DNA of 64,000 nt from Symsagittifera roscoffensis (Eukaryota > Xenacoelomorpha > Acoela > Convolutidae): assembly GCF_963678635.1 (NCBI RefSeq), contig NC_087065.1:11677579-11741578 (forward strand), read 5' to 3'. The position numbers were made by a program, and so were the translations under genes. Shown here in pieces: positions 12,898-22,746 of the stretch (its first letter is position 1; every line of letters starts with the position of its first letter). The notes beneath the pieces are model-generated. The model saw only the letters and a list, made by a program, of their open reading frames with translations. It was not told the origin of the DNA and did no database searches.

Positions 12898-13582
12898 CTG
12901 TCCCAAGCTTTCTCTCTACTGTCCCAAGACTATTCGGTGCTGTCCCAGTACTTCTTGTTAGTGTCCCAAGACCACTATCCCAAGACCCTTGCCCCAAGAC
13001 TACTGTCTCAAGACTACTGTCCTAAGACTACTGTCCCAAGACTATTGTCCCAAGACTACTGTCCCAAGACTACTGTCCCAAGACTACTGTCCCAAGACTA
13101 GTGTCCCAAGACTATTGTCCCAAGACTACTGTCCCAAGAATAGTGTCCCAAGACTACTGTCCCAAGACTAGTATCCCAAGACTACTGTCCCAAGACTACT
13201 GTCCCAAGATCACTGTCCCAAGACCACTGTCCCAAGACCACTGTCCCAAGACCACTGTCCCAAGACCACTGTCCCAAGACCACCGCCCAAGACCACTGTC
13301 CCAAGACCACTGTCCCAAGACTACTGTCCCAAGACTACTGTCCCAAGACCACTGTCCCAAGACTACTGTCCCAAGACCACTGTCCCAAGACCACTGTCCC
13401 AAGACCACTGTCCCAAGACTACTGTCCCAAGACCACTGTCCCAAGACCACTGTCCCAAGACCGTACCAAGACTGCTCTGGCCCAAGACTGTCCCAAGACT
13501 GCACCGTCCCAAGACTGCACTGCTCCAAGACCGTCCCCAGACTTCACTGTCCCAAGACTTCTTCGGTACTGTCCCAAGACTT
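12898..13582. repeat. 14-bp minisatellite in the copy 1 leader
   Basis: Dozens of near-identical units, GTCCCAAGACTACT or GTCCCAAGACCACT on the plus strand, are arranged head to tail with degenerate edges. Because 14 is not a multiple of 3 and the unit has no stop in most frames, it creates long spurious ORFs on both strands (LSQDYCPKTTVPR or LGQWSWDSGLGTVV types). The same array with the same unit occurs in copy 3 (56840-57505), but with different unit counts and variants. Confidence 0.97.
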
Positions 13583-14449
13583 GTAGGATTTCTTCCTCTT
13601 CGTTGTGGGGACTCTTGAACCACTGTACCGTGTACCACCACTTGAGCTCTAGTAAAAATTTTCCCAAAAACCCTATCTTAATGGCCAAAAGCTTCAAATA
13701 CTGACCCCCTGTATTTATCTCCATTTCGTTGTTTTCGGGCAATTTGAAAACCCAACTTCTTCGCAGGTATCTTGTGATCACCTGTTCGTTCAAATACCAA
13801 TAACAAATTCTCACCAAAACGTAAAAATTTGAACAGGAAAAATTATAAAAACAGAGAGATGAACCCACCTAAAATTCAAAGCTGACAGATGTCAATTTTT
13901 GTCCGAAAAAACGTCTGGTACCCGATTGCCACGCGTTTTCCTCCCCGCTAATAGCGATCTTATGGGGTATCACAAAAACTGACTATGTCCGTTCCCCCCT
14001 TCTGATCCGACCAGGGTACCTACCTTAACCTGATTTTAAATTTGGATATCCGCTTCTTATAACCAACGCGTGTAAGTATCTAATGTAACTAAATCGACTA
14101 TGCCGAACAATTAGTTACTCTAATCCCTTTTTACACTTTACAACCGCTAACCTCTAACCTAACCAGCCCCCCTTCTAACCTCCCCCCTCTTTAGCCCCCC
14201 TCTTAGGCCGAAAAATCCCTCAGGCGCCGGGTGCTAAACCTCTCGAGAGAAAACCGTAGACCTGTTTCCAGGCCTGCTTGTGTAAAAACTTCCTCAAAAC
14301 AATGGGGCTCCGCTTATCCAACTTTACACTTATCTCCTATAATGTAATGTGGATTTTAACGATACCCGTTTGCCCAACTTGAGAACACCCCTGTGCGTCC
14401 TCTTGTAGTGATCCCGTGCTGGTTGTCTCCGTTCTACACTTGACAGCAG

Positions 14450-14790
14450 CACCACCTTCCCACTTGGCTGGTCACCTCTTCCAGTCAAGTTTCCAGTCGG
14501 TTCAGCTCAGTCCTTCTGAACCATTTTCCCACTCGGCTGGTCACCTCTTCCATTCAAGTCTCCTAGTGGTCTGGTTCGATCCTTGTGAACCACCTTCCAA
14601 CTCGGCTGGTCACCTCTTCCAGTCAAGTGTCCTAGTGGTCCGGTTCGATCCTTGTGAACCACTTTCCCACTCGGCTGGTCACCCTTTCCAGTCAAGTCTC
14701 CTAGTGGTCCGGCTCAATCCTTGTGAACCACTTTCCCACTCGGCTGGTCACCTCTTCCAGTCAAGTCTCCTAGTTGTCCAGCTAAGTTGC
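14450..14790. repeat. 69-bp tandem repeat in the copy 1 leader
   Basis: About five units with a 69-bp period, each containing CACTCGGCTGGTCACCTC and a conserved CCAGTCAAG core. Unit starts are visible at 14521, 14590, 14659 and 14728. Copy 3 has three units of a related 70-bp version at 58370-58570. The repeats have evolved separately in the two copies. Confidence 0.93.
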
Positions 14791-15160
14791 AAGCTATCTG
14801 AAAACCCTTAACAACGCCCCCCACTTGGGCACCTTATTGAGGTTGCTGGATTACATTGCAAGGTTGATCGAAACGATCGGTCTTATAAAACAGTATGGGT
14901 ATACTATTTAATTAATATAAAGGTTTGATCCAACTAATCTGGGGTCAAAGTCGCTGTCGTTTTTGTTTTATGGTTTTGTTCCTTTTTCATTCTTTTTTCT
15001 GATTTTTGTTTCGCTTTTTGTCTTTTTGCTCGTGTTTTTGTCCCCCTAGTTACCCCCCCCCCTTTACTCGGTTAGCTAAGCCTCGTTCGGAGAGCGTACC
15101 AGGAAATTTTCTCAAGTTTTCTTAAAAAGCTATCACGGTACAACCGGAAGGTTTACACGT

Positions 15161-15178
15161 TCCCGCTGAACCGTACCA
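15161..15178 (-). promoter_or_regulatory. Candidate primer binding site of copy 1
   Basis: Read on the minus strand, one base after the LTR ends in ACA, the sequence TGGTACGGTTCAGCGGGA begins with the TGG expected opposite a tRNA CCA end. Position and start fit a PBS. The tRNA was not identified. A diverged form lies in copy 3 beyond an extra segment of roughly 100 bp. Confidence 0.55.
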
Positions 15179-15179
15179 C

Positions 15180-16075
15180 TGTAACAGTCGCCTACTTCGG
15201 TCACATATGAGGCTTAAGAAAAATAGGCCCTATAGCCATTGGCTCAAGAGTCAGGGACACTATCTCTTGTGTTTTTCTACCTCAAGAACGGTCGGAGCCA
15301 ATTCGGTTCGCTTGCGACATGAGACTAGAACCCGTTACAGCTTAAAGGCTGCTACCAAAATGTCCCCCCACTTTAAAAAATAAGAACGTTCCCATACTTA
15401 GGTCTAAAAATACCCAAAATACACGAACGCCGTTAAAATAGGGTCGGAACAATCCGTTAAGTTACTTTTTATTAGACAGTGGAACTTTGATCCATTTAAG
15501 ATGGATCAACCTAAAACTCGCCTTATCTCAACATAACAATCATAAAACACACTCGAGAAAATTAAATTTGGAACTCACATGTCGACGCACTCGAGTATAA
15601 GGAGTAATTAAATTGATGAGCAACTCGAGAATTAAATAAAATAACTTGAGTAGTTCAATACTAATCGGTTTTAATAAAGAAAATAAGTTTAGACTCTAGA
15701 ATTGAAGTTTTTGTCTGAACCATTGGGAAACTCCAGCTGTCTACCTTTCCGTTGAAGGTTCAATCAAGTTCAGTTCGAATAATTGTACTCTTCTCTCGCG
15801 ATTATCTCGTCTCCTATTTCAGGATAAGACGGCTCTACTCGTGTCTTATTTTGTATCTGGAAATTGCGAATAGCAATTTCCTGTTGTTTTCTTCAGTATT
15901 TTCCCGCAATTGTAAATTCGGTCGTTCTGATTTTTCACTTTTTGTTTTCAGTTGTTGCGAGAAAACTGAGCATGACAGGCTCCATTCGAAATTTTGAAAA
16001 GCAAAACTTCACTCGAAAATCACGTATGTTTGTGTCCCTCAAGGTCAAAACTTCCAGATATGACCGACTGGCACA
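15180..16075 (-). repeat. Shared LTR between copies 1 and 2
   Basis: 896 bp starting TGTAACAGTCG and ending GGCACA on the plus strand, giving TG...CA termini. It aligns with LTRs at 37387, 59060 and 60950. The left boundary is firm because homology to the other copies stops there on the leader side. The right boundary is inferred from the CA dinucleotide next to a pyrimidine-rich strand (purine-rich on the element strand). It contains the GGAAATTGC hairpin and several CTCNAG words. Confidence 0.85.
15859..15881. promoter_or_regulatory. Conserved LTR hairpin
   Basis: Perfect 9-bp inverted repeat, GGAAATTGC and GCAATTTCC around a GAATA loop. The same structure is intact at 59750-59772 and with 7-bp arms at 61600-61618. 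Conservation in otherwise divergent LTR sequence suggests a role in RNA structure, termination or processing, which is inference. Confidence 0.75.
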
Positions 16076-16511
16076 TACTCCCCGGACTCAAGAACGATGT
16101 CCTCATCGCGTGCTGCCTCCGTCAGTGAATCCCCAGAAATCCGAGTGTCACTCAAGATACAGCGCCAGTGGTCATTTACAGAAGTTTGCAGCAGACTTAA
16201 GTTTATCTACCTTCCAAAATTCACAACCATATAAAATTTTCACACTATCGCTAAACAGCAATCAAAATCTGCACAAACCTGCACCTATGAATTCTCGCTT
16301 TTTAAGCTGTTAATTTAAAATTTCTTTTGTCCTATTCAATCAGGAAATTGTCATGCAGCATTTTGATTTATATAATAGATATAGCATATTACTAACAATA
16401 TCTCATTTGTTAAAATTTCTTTTTCGTGAACCCAGATTTCATCCAAGTTCACCCTCGAGCCCCCTCCCTCTCAAGACTCAAGACTCTAGATATTCCTTTT
16501 GAGCCACCAGC
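16076..16511 (-). other. 3' UTR and candidate polypurine tract of copy 2
   Basis: Non-coding stretch between the ORF2 stop and the LTR. Next to the LTR, the element strand reads CCGGGGAGTA, a purine-rich candidate PPT, also present at 37995 and 61814. A TATATAAA on the element strand near 16365 is present in copy 3 near 38285 and in altered form in copy 4. It may be a promoter-like element or just AT-rich sequence. Confidence 0.55.
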
Positions 16512-18170
16512 TCACCTCGTGTTCTTCACCCTCGAGGTACCCGACCCAGATATATTTGACACTGTGATCTGTTTCAATAGTGCCTCTTCATCATCGGAGC
16601 TGATCACAATCTCCTCCCAAGCCTTCAGCTGTTCATATGATCGCATCCACTCCCTTTGCTCCTGCAATCTCTTCACTTGATTTGGTAAGCTCTTCACCTT
16701 CGACTCCCGGTTCAAACAGAAGGAATGGTGAAGACTCAGGCTTACATTCTTCGCCAGGTCCTCCTCCAGTATCGACTCCCTCGCTCTAGTGTTGTTTCTG
16801 GATACTCTACCCACTCTTTTCCGCCCCGTCGTGATCGCATTTCGATGGGTCAGCAGAGGTCCCTTGAAGGCATCTGGTCCTATCTCGGCCTGGAACTGTC
16901 GATATTCCTTTTGATGTTTCCTCATGTGATCCTTCGTCACCACGTATAACCAGGACGTTAACGTCGCGCGAAACCAAGGAAAGAACCTCAAGCGGCTCCA
17001 CATGTGTCTGACTTCCATTGGTATGGCAAATACCTTGCATGCGGTGTCGAACAACTCAAATTTCCTGCTGTAATCTTTCGCGTGAATCGACTCTGCCGTT
17101 GGCGTCTTCGATTCCCGATACTTTGCTATATTTTCTTCAATCAATCGTAGAGCCAGCATCGTGCTCACCACCAAGATGGTCACCTTTTGCTGATGATCGG
17201 GCAGTCCCAACGACCTGATTTCTTCCACATCCCAGATCAGGCAGAGATTGGCGTGGTCTGGGTACCACACTGTCTGCGCCAGACAGTGGCATGGACAATT
17301 ACCATGAGTGAGGTCGATGCTCCTAAGATTGCGTTCTCCTGAGGCTTCTAGGAGAGGCTCAAGTTCCATCATTTTCTCGTGTATCACGTCAATTTCCTCC
17401 AAGTTTGGAGCACCAACCATGGGTTTTCCGATCACGTTTTGTCTCTCATGGTCACTTGTGTTTTCACCCTCCAAACCTAGAAGTTCTTCACCCCATATTT
17501 CACTCAAGTCGTCCCTCTGTTCTTTCGGCACTGTTCCTCGGATCTTCCTCAACAGCTTGTGTGAGTGATGCGACATCCGAGCCAGTCTTACACACTTGGG
17601 CACTGAGAAGGCCTTGTCTATTAATACCCTTTGGCTGGATACTCACCATCGCCATGTGCAATGGGTAGTGGCTGCCGCATAGGTTGGCCATCACTGACCC
17701 CACTAGGGATTCGCATTTAGAGGCAGACCATAGGCTTCGCTCATAGGAAATCCCATTTCCGCTTCAAGTCCGACCTTCCAGCTTTTGATGTGTTTCTGGG
17801 TCACCTGCAACACCCCGGACCATGACTCCACGCTCAACGCGGTCACCAAATGGTGTTCAGACTCTAGCCTCTCCAGTGACTGCAGACTGCACATTCTCGA
17901 GAAGAATCCCAGAGCTGTTGCTATATTCAACGTGGTACTCGCGTAACACTCAGCCACTATCTGTACTTCACTCTTCTCCCTCTCAAACCAAGTGACTAGA
18001 TCTTCTTTTTGGAAGGACTGTATCCTAACGCATGACCGTCCATCACAGGTGTGCTCGCCATTCCCACACGTCGAGTCAAGACAACTACCCGGCTCCATTT
18101 TCTTCACCGACCTTACGTTACTCGTCGCTTCGCCTGACTCCTTCGCCTGAGGCAAGATCAGCTTGTGCAC
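16512..18170 (-). pseudogene. ORF2 of copy 2, C-terminal part
   Basis: Three overlapping open stretches (18170-17703, 17703-17500, 17603-16512) encode the C-terminal 550 or so residues of the giant ORF2, ending at a TAG/TGA-type stop at 16512. Seen are a cysteine cluster spaced C-x-C-x4-C-x6-C-x4-C that could bind metal, a conserved basic stretch (RKIRG), a region with conserved Trp residues (FFPWFRATLTSWLY), and a C-terminal coil with an acidic SSDDEE patch. At least two frameshifts are present. At the place of the 16-bp deletion in copy 3 this copy retains the full sequence (GERNLRSI), which defines the ancestral frame. Function unknown. Confidence 0.82.
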
Positions 18171-20372
18171 TATATGCCAGATCTTCGTCCTCCGCTGGTG
18201 CTAACCTCACTCGCTCCGAGACTTCCTCGATCAGGCTCGCATGGGGATGTGGACACCAGGAGGGCCTGAGCAATTTCCACACCACTCCCAGATTCGTGGT
18301 CAACATGCCATTCCCGTTACCCATTTTTAGTTCGACTCTTTTACTTGAGCGCGGCACGCTTATTACTTCCGGTGATTTCTCGAGAATCAAACCTAGGCTA
18401 GGCCTCTCTCTCTCCACAGTGTCTATCTCCATTATCTTCTCTGTCCAGAACTTCAGCAGCTCCGCCACCTCGTAGTTTCTGTGGGTACCCCCAGCTTCCA
18501 TGTCCAAGAAAGGGTTGTATGCCATCCCCATCACTCCAGACATATACTGGTACTCTCCCTTTTTGTTGGGTTTCAAGTACTCTCCTGACGAAGCCAAGTT
18601 ACGGTGTACGTCGTGTTTCTCCTCAAACTTCTTGTTGTAGAATCTCCGTATCTCATCTAACTTCCTGTGGCTCTCTAGAGATTGCCTAGAACCATCCTCT
18701 TTTTCTATCTCAGTACTCTGGTACACATTCAAGATGACTGTGGAGACTCTCCTTTCCAGCGTCTTGCTTCCAATTGCTCTCTTGTGACATGCTAGGATGG
18801 TACTATCAGTCATCATCGACATTGTCCACCTCAAGAAACAGGTAGCATCTTTCCTCCTTGCCAGACTCAAGCCTGAGTTATCCCTAGCAACGTGCTGCAC
18901 CAGTACTCGATACACCTCTAGATTCTTGCCTCCCAATTTCAACTTATCGTACGAAGTCAGTGTCTCTAACTCTATTCCCAACAGGCTCCACGCGAACATC
19001 AGTTGTCCTGCGGTTCTAATGAAGGGATTCGCCATCAGCGGCGATGCCGATGAGGATGTTCTCATCGCTTCTTCGAAATGATCCTTTAACAAGTTCTGCC
19101 AAGTTCTCTTCAGTTGGCTCCCCAGTTCCACTTTGTTGATATCAGCCTTCTGCTGGGTAGCCCAGTTGCGTCGTTTGCGTGACACTCCACTGTCGAGCTT
19201 CTTCAGGCAGTCTTCCAATTCCTGCAATGTATCCAGGGCCACCCACCACGGTCGGGAGGTGTTCCTCGTTTTATTCTTCTCAAGAGGATTGCTAGTCACT
19301 TGCTTCCCAGTGGCCTGGTGTTCATTTGAGACCCATTCTTTGCCGACGTCCACTTCCCAGGTCTGCCAGCTCGTCGAACCTCGCTTCATTTTCGTCCTCT
19401 GAGGCTTGAAGTCTTCTTCTGTTGTTGAGCTAGTGGGGATTTCCATCTCTCTTTCTACGTCGAGCAGTTTCCTTGGCTCGTAGCTACTCTTGTAGGCCGC
19501 TGTCTTCCATCGTGCCAGAACCATGGGGGCCGTCTCTCTCAAGTTTTTCTCCGAGACCGCATCCGCTGAAGGACTGCCCAATCCCTTCACGTCTCTCTTC
19601 CTCTTGCGAGACCTCACTTCTTTACTAGGGGGCGTTGTCGTTATCATCATTGATTCGACCTCCTTGTCTCCATCCAACCCTTCCAACTCTTGCCTCCCCC
19701 CTGCTCGAGCCTTAAGGATATTAGTACTTTTAATTATATTACTAGTTCCGACCTTATCCCCCCTTACATGTTCAATTATTTTTTTTTCAGTTGTTTGTTT
19801 CAGAGTAGAGCTGTCTTTACATTTGTCTTCCTTGGTCTTCCGTGATGCCTTCCTCAACTCGGCCATCTTGCTCAGCAGCTCTCCTCTAGCTATCTCCTCT
19901 AGACCTGTCCCCATCAGGACAAGCTCTCCGAATTTCACAACCGTGCCCCTCAGCTCCTCCTTGAAATCATCCAATGTGGTCTCGTCATCCACTTCTCGAT
20001 TAAAATCGCTCAAGAATCCTCGCCAAGCGTCCTCATCCAGAGTGCCTAGGAAATCACTCTGTGCCTTCTTTCCGCACTCAGGAAAATCCAGAGTGCCTTC
20101 AATCCAGAGTGCCTTCTTTCCGCACTCAGTAAAATCATCCCCATGTTAGGATTCTCGCTCGTCAGTGGTAACTCTAGATTCTTTTGGGGAGATGAGGTCA
20201 GAGGTGGCGTGGGGGTGTCTGCCCAATTTTCTCCACTCAGATCCTTCAACAGTTATTGCGTGGTGAACTCCTCCTCCGATGGTTTTTGCTCCGGTGTGTT
20301 TCCCACTTCGATATCCTCTCCTGCCTCGCTGAGAGTCTCGTCCATGCTCTCCTCTCCCGATTCTGCTTCTCT
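18171..20372 (-). pseudogene. ORF2 of copy 2, middle-to-late part
   Basis: Main open stretch 20013-18118 (631 codons), with a short broken piece 20249-20046 upstream. It aligns with ORF2 of copy 3 from the STNILKARAGGRQELEG block through the NLGVVWKLLRPSWCPHPHA block. It is rich in charged residues and short helices, with a basic KKRKR-like stretch (SRKRKRDVKG) that resembles a nuclear localisation signal. No enzyme family was recognised. A short tandem duplication near 20040-20135 (CAGAGTGCCTTC...) helps break the frame. Confidence 0.8.
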
Positions 20373-22746
20373 CTATCGAATCCTCCTGAATCGATCTTCT
20401 ACGGGACCGCTCCTTTTATCCCCAGGGGTGTCCACCGATAGGGGTGATGGTGTCGCTGGACCCGTTTTCTTATACTCTGTCAGAGCCACACACAATGGGC
20501 CTGCTGCATCCAGCTCCTTCCCCTCCTGTCTCATCTCAACTTGCTCCAGTCCGTAAGGTGCCCGGTACCTCCTCGTGGCAAACATCATCTCATCTCCTTT
20601 CAGTGCGATGTGTCCTTCCTCCACGATCATCCTGCCATCATCCCACACCGGCAACTTGTTCTCCAGACCTGCCCGCTCAAGTATTCTCAAGGCTTCTCGC
20701 ACCTCGAATTTCGGGGGCATCGAGCCTCTCATTTTCTTGGCCTGAGTTGTCCATGAATTTATTTTCGCATCGCTGGTATGAAAATAAATTGCTGCAGTGT
20801 AGTCGATGAAGAGGGGATCCCAGCCATCGATTACTACCTCTGTTGTTCTTCGATTGCTGCTCTCGCGATCAGGGACGAGACCACCAGGGCGCTGTTCATC
20901 CCCAGGGTCATTCTCCTCACTGTTGGAAACTCTGGAATGCTTGCTGGTAGGACTTCCTTCTCCAATATCGCCTCTAGCTCCCTTTTCACCAACTCGAAGC
21001 TTTTCTTCCATGCGGGAATTCTCGAGTACTCTTGTCCATTTGCTGTCAGGGGGTTTAGGTTCCAGAACTTGGGATAGGTTTCGATGGGGCCTTCGCGCTT
21101 ACCTCCCATCCTGCACTGCAGTTGTCCTCGGAAACTGTATGTCACCAACTCCGGATCCTTCACCTTTCCGAAGAGCACCGTGTTGCTCATTTGTGCCCTT
21201 AGCACCTCCTGCTGACACCAATTGAGTGTCGTGCCATCTAGTATGCTTATGAGGCTCAAGTGGGTCACTGAGTAGCGATAAGCTGTCACCAGAGGATCTG
21301 GAAACGCGCACGTGACGACCGGTCCATAAATGCAGGTTACGACCTCCTCTAGCCCCCGGATCATCCCCATGGGGTCCGATCTCATGGCAAGGCACAGGTC
21401 TGTCAACAGAGGCATGCCCCCATTCACTTTCTTCCATTTGTCTCGCGTCTTTGGGCTCTCTTCTTCACCAGTCAGGTGTCGGTTCTGCATCAGGAGGTAC
21501 TGCACTAGCAGCGTCTTCAGCCCGGCAGCACACTTGTACGAATAAGTGTCAATGCTCGAGTGGGTTCTTCCCATCGTCAGGGGCTCCCCATATTTCATTA
21601 GCCGATGAAATGACACCAGTTCCGCACGGGTTAGAAGCACCAATGTCAAATATCCATCAATCCGGAGTGTGTCCACGCCCCGACTGAACATGTACGCTGG
21701 GCCCATATTGAACAGGTACCTTGGGTAAACCAGGTACAGTGCCAACAACAGACTGATGGGCATGTTCAAGATTTCCTGTATGAAGGCTCCAAAGATGGTC
21801 TCTTTCGCGCTGTACACTCCAGCCATGAACTCCTTTCCCCAACAAGGACTCAAGAACTCAAGAATCTCGTGATCCCTCTTCGTCATCAGCTCACCCCTTG
21901 CGTGCTCCCTCCAGAATCCTCCAATCGTGACCTCGTTGGCTGTTGTGACGAACCTGGCCACCTTCATTTCCCTCTTCTCGGCCACTTCCAGCTGCTCCTC
22001 AAGAAAATCCCAGATTTGTTTCACAAGAGGTGGGGCATCCTCTCTTGTCTTCTCCGTGGCGTTCTCCAGCCTTGGCGTCAGGAAGGGCCACCTGCTTCCC
22101 TCTTGTGTCAATCGATACACCATCGACTCCAGCTGCTTCTCCGCTGCGGCCACGTTCTTCCGTTCGTTGCTTGGCCCTCTAGACTTACTGGTGGAGCTTG
22201 TGGTAGTCAACTCCATTCTTCGAAACCACAGACTGGCCGTCAAGTGAGTCACTACTGGATGATCATCCCCTATAACCGGACTGAGCTTGAGTTGCCTAGC
22301 GAAGTTTGATATCTCCAGCAAGAGGACCTCGTCCAATACAATGAGGATGCCTGCCAGCTCGTAGAAGCCCCTCAACGCGTGGGACACATCCGCCCACGCC
22401 GCCGCCAGTTCTGACTTGCGAAATCTCAGGTTCGTTGGTTCCAACTCCCGATTTGGAGCTGCCATCAAAATACGCCACCCATTCCCTTCCGCTATTAAGA
22501 TCAAGATCGCATATGCAAATTGCAGAGCGGGAGGTATGCTCGCGTACCCGGGGGACGTCGTGAACACCACTTTTGTCTTGGAGCCAAATCATGAGGCAAC
22601 GTTCTCTTGTACTTCGTTCATAGCTGCAAATAACGTCTGGATAGCTTCCCAAATCTTCCTCGATGCTGGTACATTGCCCTTGAGCTGCTCAAGAAACCCT
22701 GTCGCATGCAAGTGATCATTCATTTTACCGAGGATTTTACCGAACC
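20373..22746 (-). pseudogene. ORF2 of copy 2, central part with second SGNH-like unit
   Basis: Open stretches 22570-20834 (578 codons) and 21011-20373 (212 codons) encode the end of the second SGNH-like unit, the hydrophobic stretch equivalent to residues 1202-1230 of copy 3 (ISLLLALYLVYPRYLF), and a long conserved region with many Trp, Tyr and Met residues. The part 22571-22746 is reduced. Upstream of 22730 homology jumps directly to an earlier ORF2 position, so several hundred bases encoding the front of the second SGNH-like unit are deleted. Dead copy. Confidence 0.82.

Larger units (their letters stand above)
12639..15179 (-). other. 5' leader of copy 1
   Basis: About 2.5 kb of non-coding leader between the LTR and the first ATG, collinear with the leader of copy 3 (56599-59059). 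It holds a 14-bp minisatellite, a block of about 70-bp repeats, and conserved pyrimidine-rich stretches. The open frames seen here on both strands are produced by the repeats and are not treated as genes. Confidence 0.8.

Noticed and set aside
12898-13582. Possible CRISPR array
   Set aside because: The repeats are contiguous 14-mers without unique spacers, in a eukaryotic retroelement leader.
12856-13868. Long ORFs on both strands made of LSQDYCPKTTVPR and LGQWSWDSGLGTVV repeats
   Set aside because: They are translations of the 14-bp minisatellite. All frames stay open because the unit lacks stops, and the unit counts differ between copies without frame constraint.
14416-14811. 131-codon plus-strand ORF with repeated SHSAGHLFQSS
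   Set aside because: It is produced by the 69-bp leader repeat and runs antisense to the element. The copy 3 counterpart differs in frame structure.
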